Assembly: GCF_048060115.1 (NCBI RefSeq)
Contig: NZ_JBHMIM010000011.1
Coordinates: 62,001 to 126,000, forward strand
Direction: 5' to 3'
DNA length: 64,000 nucleotides
Source: Micromonospora_E sp048060115
GTDB taxonomy: Bacteria; Actinomycetota; Actinomycetes; Mycobacteriales; Micromonosporaceae
A program made the position numbers and the translations under genes. Below, piece after piece: positions 24,820 through 33,582 of this stretch. Within the stretch, counting starts at the first letter, position 1. Every line of letters starts with the position of its first letter. Under the pieces are notes generated by a model. That model saw nothing but the letters and a program-made list of their open reading frames with translations, was not told the origin of the DNA and did no database searches.

Positions 24820-25971
24820 TCAGAGCCAGCCGTTGCGCCGGAACGAGCGGTAGAGCACCAGCGAGATACCGAGCATCAACGCGAGCACGATCGGATATCC
24901 GAACTTCCACCCGGTCTCCGGCATGAACTCGAAGTTCATGCCGTAGATGCCGGCCAGCGCGGTCCACACCGCCGCGATCGCCGCCCACGCCGCGATCTTG
25001 CGCATGTCGTTGTTCTGCGCCACCGTCACCTGCGCCAGTCGCGCCTGCAGAATCGAGTTGAGCAGGTCATCGTAGGCGTTGACCTGCTCGACCACCCGGC
25101 TCAGGTGGTCCTGCACGTCGCGGAAGTAACGGCGGATCTCCGCCGGGACGTCCTCGTTGATCTCGGCGGTGAGCGTCATCATCGGTCGCTGCAACGGTGC
25201 GACGGTGCGTTTGAACTCCACCAGTTCCCGCTTCAGCTGGTAGATCTCGTGCACCTTGTCGCTGGCCTCCGGGGAGAACACATCCGCTTCGACGGTGTTC
25301 AGATCGGTCTCGACCCGGTCGACCACCTCCAGGTAGAGGTCCACCACCCGGTCGGTCACCGCGTACGCCACCGCCCACGGCCCCTGCGTCATCAGGTCCC
25401 GGTTGCGCTCCAGGTCGGCCCGGACCGGGGCCAGCCGGCAGGCGTCGCCATGCCGGACGCTGATCACGAAACCCTGCCCGATGAACAGCATCACCTGGCC
25501 GGTCTCCACCACGTCCGAGTCACTGGTCAGTTTCTCGTGGTCCACGTACCGGGCGGTGCGCAGCACCAGGAAGTTGACCGCACCGAACTGCTCCAACTTC
25601 GGCCGCTGCTCCGCTTTGACCGCGTCCTCCACGGCCAGTTCGTGCAGCCCGTACGTGTCGGCGATGCCGGCCATCTCGGCCAGGCTCGGCTCGTGCAACC
25701 CCAACCAGACGAACGCGTTGGTCTCCCGCCGGGCCGTGGCCAACGCCTCCGGATGCTGCCAGGAACCCGGCTGCCGCACGCCGTCGACGTAGAGGGCGCA
25801 GTCGACGATCCCACTGCGCTCCTCGACCGGCGGCGGCTCAGCCACCGGCGTGCCGTCGGTGGAGTTGAGCATCCGGCTGACCGCGCGCACCGGCGCCGTC
25901 CAGGCCCGCGACAGCGCCCGGCTGCTACCGCCGTCCGGCCACCGCTGCTGCGCACGATCCTGATCCGCCAC
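24820..25971 (-). CDS. corA: Magnesium/cobalt transporter, CorA family
   Basis: 383 residues. A long soluble N-terminal domain and coiled-coil helices end in two transmembrane helices. The signature YGMNFEFMPET sits in the loop between them, with a basic C-terminus (RSFRRNGWL). Start: GTG at 25969-25971, preceded by a GGGAGGGAGA Shine-Dalgarno tract; a longer in-frame ORF upstream lacks one. CorA forms homopentameric Mg2+ channels in the inner membrane. Confidence 0.92.
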   Translation of the reverse strand: MADQDRAQQRWPDGGSSRALSRAWTAPVRAVSRMLNSTDGTPVAEPPPVEERSGIVDCALYVDGVRQPGSWQHPEALATARRETNAFVWLGLHEPSLAEMAGIADTYGLHELAVEDAVKAEQRPKLEQFGAVNFLVLRTARYVDHEKLTSDSDVVETGQVMLFIGQGFVISVRHGDACRLAPVRADLERNRDLMTQGPWAVAYAVTDRVVDLYLEVVDRVETDLNTVEADVFSPEASDKVHEIYQLKRELVEFKRTVAPLQRPMMTLTAEINEDVPAEIRRYFRDVQDHLSRVVEQVNAYDDLLNSILQARLAQVTVAQNNDMRKIAAWAAIAAVWTALAGIYGMNFEFMPETGWKFGYPIVLALMLGISLVLYRSFRRNGWL

Positions 25972-26091
25972 CCGCCCGTCTCCCTCCCGGCAACCGCGCC
26001 CCGCAACCGCCCAGAACAGGAAACCACCACACGACAAGCCACCGGCGCCAGTTCGCCCAGCGCCGGGAGCGTGGTCGGCAACGCCGGCCGG

Positions 26092-27189
26092 CTACGCCTC
26101 GCGTACCTCGTCGACCGCTGCGGCCAACCGGCGTACGCCTTCGTCGATCTGATCCACCGTCACCGCCGAGTAGGCCAGCCGCAGTGCGTGCTCGCCGCCG
26201 TCGAGCAGGAAGTCACTTCCCTTGACCACGGCGACGCCGCGCTGTGCGGCCGCCGGGACCAGGGCGTCGACCGACACGTCGTCGGGCAGATCCACCCAGA
26301 GGAAGTAGCCGCCGTCCGGCTCGGTGAACCGTACGCCCGGGATGTGCTTGCGCAGCGACTCGGCCAGTACCTGGGCGCGCTCGGCCAACGCGGTGCGCAC
26401 CGTGGCGATCGACCGGTCCAGGTCACCGGAGACGCAGAACTGGTGCACGATCGCCTGCGCCACCATGCCCGGTGAGATGTACAGGTTGGTGGCCCGCCCG
26501 GCGATCTGCTTGATCAACCCGGCCTCGCCGACCAGGTAGCCGACCCGTACCCCGGGGCAGACGGTCTTGGTGAAGCTGGAGGCGTGCACCACGACCCCGT
26601 TGGTGTCCAGCGAGAGCATCGACGGCAGTGCCTCGCCCCGGAACCGGATGTCGGCGTACGGGTCGTCTTCGAAGATGGTGAAGCCGAACTCGACTGCCAG
26701 CTCCAGCAACGCCTGCCGCTTCGCCGACGACAGGGTCACCCCGGCCGGGTTCTGGTAGTTGGGGATGACGTGCGCCAGCCGCGGCCGGACCCCGGACTCC
26801 AGCAACTTGCGCAGCTCGTCGACGTCCAACCCGTCCGGTTGGATCGTCACCGGGTGCACCTGCGCGCCGAGTTGGCGCAGATTCAGCAACGTACGGTCGT
26901 AGGTCGGCCGCTCCACGACCACCGCGGCGCCGGGCTCGACCAGGTGGTCGAAGAGGAACGCGTCGGCCTGCAGCGAGCCGTTGGTGACCAGGACCTGCTC
27001 CGGTTTGACCCCGTGCTTGTCGGCGATCCAGCGGCGCAGCGGGAGGTAACCGACGGACGTACCGTAGGCGGTCACCCCGGCCGGGTCGGCGTCGAAGGCA
27101 CGGCCGGCGGCCGCCTTGAGACCGTCGATGTCGACGATGTCCAGCGACGGTGCCCCACGGGCGAAGGAGATCAACTGCTCGGCGCTCAT
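26092..27189 (-). CDS. PLP-dependent aminotransferase, class I/II (2-aminoadipate/LysN-like)
   Basis: 365 residues, aminotransferase domain only. It begins ISFARGAPSLDIVDIDGL, as in LysN/MocR-type enzymes. VTNGSLQADAFLFDHLVEPG, YQNPAGVTLS, FEDDPYADIRF and the PLP-lysine segment SSFTKTVCPGVRVGYL are all in place. No GntR DNA-binding domain is present, so it is an enzyme, not a MocR regulator. ATG at 27187-27189. Substrate unknown, probably an amino acid with a long side chain. Confidence 0.9.
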   Translation of the reverse strand: MSAEQLISFARGAPSLDIVDIDGLKAAAGRAFDADPAGVTAYGTSVGYLPLRRWIADKHGVKPEQVLVTNGSLQADAFLFDHLVEPGAAVVVERPTYDRTLLNLRQLGAQVHPVTIQPDGLDVDELRKLLESGVRPRLAHVIPNYQNPAGVTLSSAKRQALLELAVEFGFTIFEDDPYADIRFRGEALPSMLSLDTNGVVVHASSFTKTVCPGVRVGYLVGEAGLIKQIAGRATNLYISPGMVAQAIVHQFCVSGDLDRSIATVRTALAERAQVLAESLRKHIPGVRFTEPDGGYFLWVDLPDDVSVDALVPAAAQRGVAVVKGSDFLLDGGEHALRLAYSAVTVDQIDEGVRRLAAAVDEVREA

Positions 27190-27356
27190 GGGTGCCAGCG
27201 TACGACTTGCTCCGCCGGTTCCCGCCGGCTGGTGTGGCAGCCCACGGTGGCCAAACCCCCCGGACGGGCACGGTCCGGACATCGCACCGGGATCCGATCC
27301 GGTCCACACAAGCTTGTCCTGGTTCTTCCCCAGGACCGCTCGCTACTGTCACAGGC

Positions 27357-27833
27357 GTGTCCGTCCCACCCCCCGGCTGCGACGCGCCCAGCGACCCGCT
27401 GCGGTGCGTCGGCGCGCTGGTCGTCGACGACGACGGACGGATCTTCTTTCAGCTCCGGTCGCCGCACCGGCGGCTCTTCCCGAACACCTGGGACATCGCC
27501 GGCGGCCACGTCGAACCGGGCGAAACCCTGATCGAAGCCCTGCACCGCGAGGTACACGAAGAAACCGGATGGACCGTCTCCCACGTGCTCACCGAGGTCG
27601 GCGAGTACACCTACGTCGGCGACGACGGCATCGCCCGGGTGGAAACCGACTACCTGGTACGGGTGGACGGTGATCTGGCCCGCCCACAGTTGGAAGCCGG
27701 CAAACACACCGAGTTCCGTTGGCTCACCCCGGCCGACCTCGACGTGCTGGACGAATCGCGGGACGTCAACGACGGGTTGATCCGCCAGATCGCCGAAGAC
27801 GGCTTCGCCGTGCTGCGCGCCCTGGGCCTGTGA
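27357..27833 (+). CDS. Nudix hydrolase
   Basis: 158 residues. A complete Nudix box (GX5EX7REVXEEXGW) begins at GHVEPGE and ends at REVHEETGW, so it should bind Mg2+ and hydrolyse nucleoside-diphosphate derivatives. The N-terminal RIFFQLRSPHRRLFPNTWDIA block resembles 8-oxo-dGTP or isopentenyl-diphosphate isomerase-like Nudix proteins. Start: GTG at 27357. It is divergent from the aminotransferase and ten bases upstream of the next gene. Confidence 0.92.
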   Translation: MSVPPPGCDAPSDPLRCVGALVVDDDGRIFFQLRSPHRRLFPNTWDIAGGHVEPGETLIEALHREVHEETGWTVSHVLTEVGEYTYVGDDGIARVETDYLVRVDGDLARPQLEAGKHTEFRWLTPADLDVLDESRDVNDGLIRQIAEDGFAVLRALGL

Positions 27834-27843
27834 GCGCCGGCCG

Positions 27844-28650
27844 GTGAGCGCCACTGACCAACTGTGGCTGCCTGGCAATCGGTGTGCCGCGTTGACCGCC
27901 CCGGCCGTCGACCGGGTGTACCGCGCCGCGGCGGCGGCGGCCGCCGCCGCCAGCACCGAACTGCAGCAGCGGTACGGCGGACCGGCCGCCGTCGGCTTCC
28001 TGGTCGACCTGCGCACCCGGCTGGCCGCCCCCGGCGGGCTGGTCGACGCCGCCGGCTTCGCCGCGGTCACCCGCTACCACGATCCAGCGAGTTGCCAGCG
28101 GGTGCTCGACAAACAGGTCGCGTACGGCATGGTGGTGCGCCACCCGGACGGCACGCTGCGGGCCACCGAACGCGGTGCTGCCTTTCTCACCGACCTGTAC
28201 GCGCTGCACGCCGAGGTCACGGCGCGAGTCTGGGGTGCCGAGCACGCCAGTCGGCTGGCCCGGCTGGTCGAGCTCACCGGTCGACTGCTGGCCGCCGCCT
28301 GCACCGGCCAAGCGGCGGTCGACCTGGCGGGTGCCGGCCCGGGGGGTGACGCGGCGGAGGAGGTCGGCGCCTTCGGTGCCGTCGCCCCGCCGTACGAGCC
28401 GGAAGGCACCCCGGTCGGTGTGCTGCTGCTCAACCGGCTCGGCGTGCTGCGCTACCACCGGGCCGACGCGCACGCCGCCGCCTGGACTGCCGCCGGGCAC
28501 ACCGCCCGCAGCATCGTCGACCTGCCGCCCGGCCCGGCCCGGCTGGCGATCGAGCAGGAGACCGACCGACGGGCAGCCGGTCCGTACGAGGGCCTGGACC
28601 CGGAGCAGCGGGTCATGCTGCTCGCCGACCTGGCCGCGCTTCCCGGTTGA
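27844..28650 (+). CDS. Hypothetical protein with winged-helix-like segment
   Basis: 268 residues from a GTG at 27844, ten bases after the Nudix gene, so probably co-transcribed. After an Ala-rich helix (a nine-Ala run encoded by GCG/GCC triplets), residues about 70-120 (FAAVTRYHDPASCQRVLDKQ and then VVRHPDGTLRATERGAAFL) look like a winged helix-turn-helix. The C-terminal part (VGVLLLNRLGVLRYHRADAH...) repeats a similar flavour. I do not recognise a family. MarR-like regulation is possible but unproven. Confidence 0.72.
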   Translation: MSATDQLWLPGNRCAALTAPAVDRVYRAAAAAAAAASTELQQRYGGPAAVGFLVDLRTRLAAPGGLVDAAGFAAVTRYHDPASCQRVLDKQVAYGMVVRHPDGTLRATERGAAFLTDLYALHAEVTARVWGAEHASRLARLVELTGRLLAAACTGQAAVDLAGAGPGGDAAEEVGAFGAVAPPYEPEGTPVGVLLLNRLGVLRYHRADAHAAAWTAAGHTARSIVDLPPGPARLAIEQETDRRAAGPYEGLDPEQRVMLLADLAALPG

Positions 28651-28706
28651 ACCGCTATCCTCCACCGGTACTGACACCCCATCCCCCTCAACAGGAGGAC
28701 CGCCCG

Positions 28707-29438
28707 ATGATCGGTCTCGTGCTCGCCGCCGGAGCGGGACGGCGGCTAAGGCCGTACACAGACACCCTGCCCAAGGCGCTGGTGCCGGTGGACGGGGAGA
28801 CCACCATCCTGGACATCGGGCTGCGCAACCTCGCCGCCGCCGGACTCCCCGACGTCGTCGTGGTGGTCGGCTACGCCGCCGACGCGGTGCGCAGCCGGCA
28901 GGCCGATCTGGAGGCCCGCCACGGTGTCCGGCTGACCCTGGTGCACAACGACCGCGCCGAGGAGTGGAACAACGCGTACTCGCTGTGGCTGGCCCGGGAA
29001 CACTTTGCCGCCGGCGCGCTACTGGTCAACGGCGACACCGTGCACCCGGTCAGCGTCGAGCAGACGCTGCTCGACGGCCGCGGGCCGGGCGTCCTGCTCG
29101 CCGTTGACGCGGTGAAGAAGCTCGCCGACGAGGAGATGAAGGTCGTCTTCGACGACGCCGGTCAGCTGACCCGGATCACCAAGCTGATGGATCCGGGCGA
29201 CGCGCACGGCGAGTACATCGGTGCCACCCTGATCGAGGCGTCCGCCGCCGCCGGGCTGGCCGAGGCGTTGGAAGCCGTCTGGCAGCGCGACCCCAACCTC
29301 TACTACGAGGACGGCTACCAGGAGTACGCCGACCGTGGCGGCGAGGTACGTGGCGCCCCGATCGGCGACGTCTCCTGGGTCGAGGTCGACAACCACGACG
29401 ACCTGACCAGGGCACGGGACATCGCATGCCACTACTAG
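28707..29438 (+). CDS. Sugar/choline-phosphate nucleotidyltransferase family protein
   Basis: 243 residues. The N-terminal GLVLAAGAGRRLRPYTDTLP with PKALVPVDG is the nucleotide-binding signature of NTP transferases, and NGDTVHP carries the metal-binding Asp. Its size and EMKVVFDDAGQLTRITK block resemble LicC-type phosphocholine cytidylyltransferases. AGGAGG at 28693-28698 supports the ATG at 28707. It overlaps the next gene (G1P-dehydrogenase-like) by 13 bases and probably activates a polyol phosphate to a CDP derivative for the phosphatidyltransferase two genes down. Confidence 0.87.
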   Translation: MIGLVLAAGAGRRLRPYTDTLPKALVPVDGETTILDIGLRNLAAAGLPDVVVVVGYAADAVRSRQADLEARHGVRLTLVHNDRAEEWNNAYSLWLAREHFAAGALLVNGDTVHPVSVEQTLLDGRGPGVLLAVDAVKKLADEEMKVVFDDAGQLTRITKLMDPGDAHGEYIGATLIEASAAAGLAEALEAVWQRDPNLYYEDGYQEYADRGGEVRGAPIGDVSWVEVDNHDDLTRARDIACHY

Positions 29439-30493
29439 CCCGTACCGTCCACACTCCGCTCGCCATCGACGTACGCCGCGGCGCGGTCGCCGGCCTGGGC
29501 GCGTTGCTCGCCGACCGGCGGATCTCCGGCGGCGGCGAGGTCGCTGTCGTCGTCGGGCCCGGCCAGGGTGAGCGGATCGCCGAGCTGATCGCCCCCGGGC
29601 TGGGCCGCGCCGACGTGTTCACCGTCGCCGGCGGCACCCTGGACGGCGCCCACGAGCTGGGCGAGAAGCTGCGGCAGCGCTCCTACGACGCGGTGGTCGG
29701 CATCGGTGGCGGCAAGACCATCGACACCGCCAAGTACGCCGCGTCCCGGTACGCGATCCCGATGGTGAGCGTGGCGACCAGTCTGGCCAACGACGGGATC
29801 GCCTCCCCGGTGGCGTCGCTGGACCACGACGGCGGGCGCGGCTCGTACGGCGTACACATCCCGCTGGCGATCGTGGTCGACCTGGACTTCGTCGAGGCCG
29901 GTCCGGACCGGCAGACCATGGCCGGCATCGGCGACGCGCTGAGCAACATCAGCGCGGTCGCCGACTGGGAGCTGGCGCACACGGTACGCGGTGAACCGAT
30001 CGACGGGCTCGCCGTGACGCTGGCCCGGACCGGGGCGGAGGCGCTGGTCAACCATCCGGGTGGGCTCGGCGACGACATGTTCCTGACCACGCTCGCCGAG
30101 GCGCTGATCCTGGGTGGGATCGCGATGGCGGTGTGCGGGTCGAGCCGGCCGGCCAGCGGCGGCTGCCACGAGATCTCGCACGCCCTCGACCTGCTGCACC
30201 CGGGCACCGGATCGCACGGTGAACAGGTCGGGCTCGGCGCGCTGTTCTGCACCTACCTGCGCGGCGACCAGCCACGGTTCGCACAGTTGGCGGCGGCGCT
30301 GCGCCGGCACGGCCTGCCGGTACGTCCCGCCGATCTGGGGCTCACCGACGACGACTTCGTCGCCGCCGTGGTGCACGCCCCGCACACCCGACCGGACCGC
30401 TTCACCATCCTGGAACACCTCCGCCTCGATGCGGATGCCATCCGGGGGCGGCTGGCAGAATACCTCGATGCCCTCAGCGTCACCTCAAGGTGA
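29426..30493 (+). CDS. sn-Glycerol-1-phosphate dehydrogenase-like (AraM/Fe-ADH_2 family)
   Basis: 355 residues. The NAD(P)-binding GIGGGKTIDTAKYAA, PMVSVATSLANDGIASP and the metal-binding pair around GSSRPASGGCHEISHALD and GSHGEQVGLG are the hallmarks of G1P dehydrogenases. That class makes the archaeal glycerophosphate enantiomer, and AraM is its bacterial relative. It overlaps the nucleotidyltransferase by 13 bases and precedes a CDP-alcohol phosphatidyltransferase by 13 bases. It may reduce dihydroxyacetone phosphate or another ketose phosphate to the polyol phosphate used by its neighbours. Confidence 0.85.
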   Translation: MPLLARTVHTPLAIDVRRGAVAGLGALLADRRISGGGEVAVVVGPGQGERIAELIAPGLGRADVFTVAGGTLDGAHELGEKLRQRSYDAVVGIGGGKTIDTAKYAASRYAIPMVSVATSLANDGIASPVASLDHDGGRGSYGVHIPLAIVVDLDFVEAGPDRQTMAGIGDALSNISAVADWELAHTVRGEPIDGLAVTLARTGAEALVNHPGGLGDDMFLTTLAEALILGGIAMAVCGSSRPASGGCHEISHALDLLHPGTGSHGEQVGLGALFCTYLRGDQPRFAQLAAALRRHGLPVRPADLGLTDDDFVAAVVHAPHTRPDRFTILEHLRLDADAIRGRLAEYLDALSVTSR

Positions 30494-30506
30494 ACAACAA
30501 GTTGCC

Positions 30507-31199
30507 ATGCCCGTCCTGAGAGACTTCTATCAGGCGAACAGAGGGGGCGGGCTGTTCAGCGAGGCGGTCAGCCAGCGGCTGGGCGCGGTGTTCGCCTACG
30601 CCGGTGCCCGGCGACGGCTGGCACCGACCGTACTGACCGTGGCGAACCTGCTGCTCGGGCTGGCCGCGTCGGTCGCGGTGATCGCGTCCGCCGACGCGGT
30701 GGCCGACGGGTCCGTCCCGGCCTGGCTGATCGGGCTGGTCGCGCTGGTCGGTTGGCAGGTGGCGTACGCGCTGGACTGCGCCGACGGACAGTTGGCCCGG
30801 GTGACCGGGCAGACCAGCCCAGCCGGGGCCCGGGTGGACGTGCTCTGCGACGTGGCCGCCCAGATCGCGCTGGTGACGGCGCTGTCGGCGGTGGCGGTGG
30901 CGCAGCTGCCGGAGACCCCGATCTGGCTGGTCGCGGCGTTCGCCGGCACCTGGATGGTGAACCTGGTGACCTCGGTGATGCAGTCCGGCCCGAACGCGGC
31001 CAGCATGGTCACCTCGACGTCGCTGCCCGTACGGCTGGCGAAGTTGATCCGCGACTACGGGGCGGTGATCCTCGTCGCCGGGATCGTGCTGATCCTCGCC
31101 CCTGCGCTGACGGTCTGGCTGATCGCCGCGTTCACCGTGGTCAACGGCGGCTTCCTGCTGGCCAGCGTCGTCTTCTCGGCCCGCTCCGCCCTGCGCTGA
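30507..31199 (+). CDS. CDP-alcohol phosphatidyltransferase family protein
   Basis: 230 residues with about six transmembrane helices. The catalytic motif D-x2-D-G-x2-A-R-x8-G-x3-D-x3-D is complete: it starts at DCADGQLAR and ends at GARVDVLCD. Start ATG at 30507 (MPVLRDFYQANRGGG). It transfers a phosphoalcohol from a CDP-alcohol to an alcohol acceptor in the membrane. As third gene of the cassette, the likely product is an unusual phospholipid head group or a soluble phosphodiester. Confidence 0.92.
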   Translation: MPVLRDFYQANRGGGLFSEAVSQRLGAVFAYAGARRRLAPTVLTVANLLLGLAASVAVIASADAVADGSVPAWLIGLVALVGWQVAYALDCADGQLARVTGQTSPAGARVDVLCDVAAQIALVTALSAVAVAQLPETPIWLVAAFAGTWMVNLVTSVMQSGPNAASMVTSTSLPVRLAKLIRDYGAVILVAGIVLILAPALTVWLIAAFTVVNGGFLLASVVFSARSALR

Positions 31200-31204
31200 C
31201 GCCG

Positions 31205-32407
31205 TCAGCGACTCTTCGTGACCGCGTCGTAGATGGCGAGGTGCTGCTTCATCACCACATCGGGGTGGAAGGTGGTCTCGTAGCGGGTGCGGGCGACGCC
31301 GGCGAGCGCGGCGGCACCGTCGCGGGCGAGAGGCAGCGCGGCGGCCAGGGCGGCGGTCTCCGGCGGCACCACCCAGCCGGCCGGGCCGGCAACCCCGGCG
31401 GCGTCGGCGCCTACCAGGTACGGGATGCCGCCGAGCGCGGTGCCGAGCACCGGCCGCCCGCTGGCCAGCGCTTCGATCACCACGGTCGGCAGGACGTCGT
31501 GCCAGGTGGAGACGGCCAGCACCACGGCGGTGGCGCGCAGCGCGTCGCGTACCCCCGTTCTGTCCAGCGGGCCGAGGAAGTCGATGTCCGCGCGGCCGGC
31601 GGCGGCGGTCTCGACCAGCGGTCGCAGTTCGCCGTCGCCGCCGACGCGCAGGGTGCCGAGTGCCCCGTCGGGGTGCCGCCGCCAGGCGTCGAGCAGTAGG
31701 CCGATGCCCTTCTCCGGGGTGAGCCGGCCGAGAAAGAGGAATCCGTCGCCGAGCGGGGCGGGCGGGCCGGGGTCCTCGATGGCGTTCGGCTTGACCACGA
31801 TCCGTTCGTCGGGGATGCCGTACTCGCGCAGGTGCTCGGCGACGGCGGAGGTGAGCGCGATGAACCGGTCCACCGAGCGCCAGGTGGGCCGGTGCAGGGC
31901 CAGGGTCGCGGCCATCACCGCGCTCTGCGCGCGGGAGCCCCGGTAGCAGCGGTGCACCACGCCGGGCAGGCCGATCGCCCGGCCCCGGCAGTCGGTGCAG
32001 ATCCGGCCGTCGCGGAAGTACAGCCCGGACGAGCAGACCTGCCGGTAGTTGTGCACGGTGTGCACCACCGGCACCCCGTGCCGGTGCGCGGTGCGGATCG
32101 CCCAGGGCGAGATCAACGGGTACGGGTTGTGCAGGTGCAGGACGTCCGGCCGGTGCTCGGCGAGCAGCCGGTCCAGGTCACGTTGGGCGTCCGGGGCGTA
32201 GCTGGGTGAGATCGGCAGCAGCGCCTTGCCGGTCGCCGGTAGCGCCGGGATGTCGTCGGAGCTGCGCAGGAACGGCACGACGTCGACCCCGGCGGCGGCC
32301 AGTTGGTCGATCTCGCTGTCGACGATGACGTTCTCGCCGGACGGCTGGGCCTGCCGGTATCGGTTGTGCGCCACGACGACTCTCACCGGTCGACCCTCCT
32401 GTTCCAC
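31205..32407 (-). CDS. Family 4 glycosyltransferase
   Basis: 400 residues, GT-B fold. The N-terminal VVVAHNRYRQAQPSGENVIV with HLHNPYPLISP is the acceptor domain. A Cys cluster (VCSSGLYFRDGRICTDCRG) is typical of a GT4 subgroup. FLFLGRLTPEKGIGLLLDAW and VIEALASGRPVLGT form the donor domain. Start: GTG at 32405-32407. Convergent with the phosphatidyltransferase (5 bases between stops) and divergent from the DNA glycosylase. Probable role in cell-surface glycan or glycolipid assembly. Confidence 0.9.
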   Translation of the reverse strand: MEQEGRPVRVVVAHNRYRQAQPSGENVIVDSEIDQLAAAGVDVVPFLRSSDDIPALPATGKALLPISPSYAPDAQRDLDRLLAEHRPDVLHLHNPYPLISPWAIRTAHRHGVPVVHTVHNYRQVCSSGLYFRDGRICTDCRGRAIGLPGVVHRCYRGSRAQSAVMAATLALHRPTWRSVDRFIALTSAVAEHLREYGIPDERIVVKPNAIEDPGPPAPLGDGFLFLGRLTPEKGIGLLLDAWRRHPDGALGTLRVGGDGELRPLVETAAAGRADIDFLGPLDRTGVRDALRATAVVLAVSTWHDVLPTVVIEALASGRPVLGTALGGIPYLVGADAAGVAGPAGWVVPPETAALAAALPLARDGAAALAGVARTRYETTFHPDVVMKQHLAIYDAVTKSR

Positions 32408-32432
32408 GTCGACAGACGCTACCGTTTGGGAC

Positions 32433-33311
32433 GTGCCCGAGTTGCCGGAGGTGCAGGCGCTCGCGGCCTACCTGCGGGAGCGCGCGGTCGGCCGCCGGGT
32501 GGAGCGCGTCGAGGTGTGCGCGATCAACGCGCTGAAGACCTACGATCCGCCCCCGTCGGCACTGGCCGGGTCGGTGGTCACCGCGACCGGTCGGCACGGC
32601 AAGTTCCTTGACGTCACGCTGGACGCCGCAGGGGTGACCGGCGGCGAGGTCCACCTGGTCACGCACCTGGCCCGGGCCGGCTGGCTGCACTACCGCGAGT
32701 CGTTTCCGTCGGCGGCGCCGCTGAAGCCGGGCAAGGGCCCGATCGCGTTGCGGGTCCGTCTGGACGATGGCTCCGGCTTCGACCTGACCGAGGCCGGTAC
32801 GCAGAAGAAGCTGGCCGTCTACCTGGTGACCGAGCCGGGGCAGGTGCCAGGGGTGGCTCGACTGGGCCCGGATGTGCTCGCGGTGGACCGGGACACCTTC
32901 GCGCGACGGTTGCGGAGTCGACGCGGGCAGGTCAAGGGAGTGTTGACCGAGCAGGAGGTGTTGGCGGGGGTCGGCAACGCGTACTCCGACGAGATCCTGC
33001 ACACCGCCCGGCTGTCGCCGTTCGCGTCGACCAACCGCCTCACCGACGACCAGTTGGCGGTGCTGCACGACGCGACGCGTCAGGTGTTGACCGCCGCCGT
33101 GGAACGGTCGGTGGGTCAGCGGGCCGCGGAGTTGAAGGGCGAGAAGCGTTCTGGACTACGGGTACATGGCCGCACCGGTCTACCTTGTCCTGTTTGTGGG
33201 GATCATGTGAAAGATGTCTCTTTTGCAGATTCCAGCCTGCAGTATTGCCCCACTTGCCAGACCCGCGGCCGGCCACTCGCTGACCGACGGTTGTCCCGTC
33301 TTGTGCGTTAG
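32433..33311 (+). CDS. Fpg/Nei-family DNA glycosylase/AP lyase
   Basis: 292 residues from GTG at 32433, giving the N-terminus PELPEVQAL in which the Pro after the initiator is the catalytic nucleophile and Glu follows. A helix-two-turn-helix region (VLAGVGNAYSDEILHTARLSP) and a C-terminal zinc finger (CPVCGD ... YCPTCQTRGR) complete the family layout. It excises oxidised bases such as 8-oxoguanine. Divergent from the glycosyltransferase with a 25-base gap. The 271 bases after it, before the next start, hold no other gene. Confidence 0.93.
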   Translation: MPELPEVQALAAYLRERAVGRRVERVEVCAINALKTYDPPPSALAGSVVTATGRHGKFLDVTLDAAGVTGGEVHLVTHLARAGWLHYRESFPSAAPLKPGKGPIALRVRLDDGSGFDLTEAGTQKKLAVYLVTEPGQVPGVARLGPDVLAVDRDTFARRLRSRRGQVKGVLTEQEVLAGVGNAYSDEILHTARLSPFASTNRLTDDQLAVLHDATRQVLTAAVERSVGQRAAELKGEKRSGLRVHGRTGLPCPVCGDHVKDVSFADSSLQYCPTCQTRGRPLADRRLSRLVR

Positions 33312-33582
33312 GTGACAAAATCCGGCTTGTGTCGCTGATCGTCCCGCGCCAGATCGGTGTACACCAGATCGGGGACTTCCCCGGCGAGATTCCATCGGTA
33401 TAGTGGCCCGGTCCCAATGCTTCAACGCCATCGGGTTCGCCAGTCCCCGCCATTCGGACAGGGGGCGTAAAGTCTTTCGGGTTACCGTCCGTGTGCGGTC
33501 ACCGTGGGAGACTGAGCTGGTGGGCGAGCCGAGCCTTCACGGAGAGTGGGCGGCACGTGTCACGCGGGAGGACGTGGGTGAG

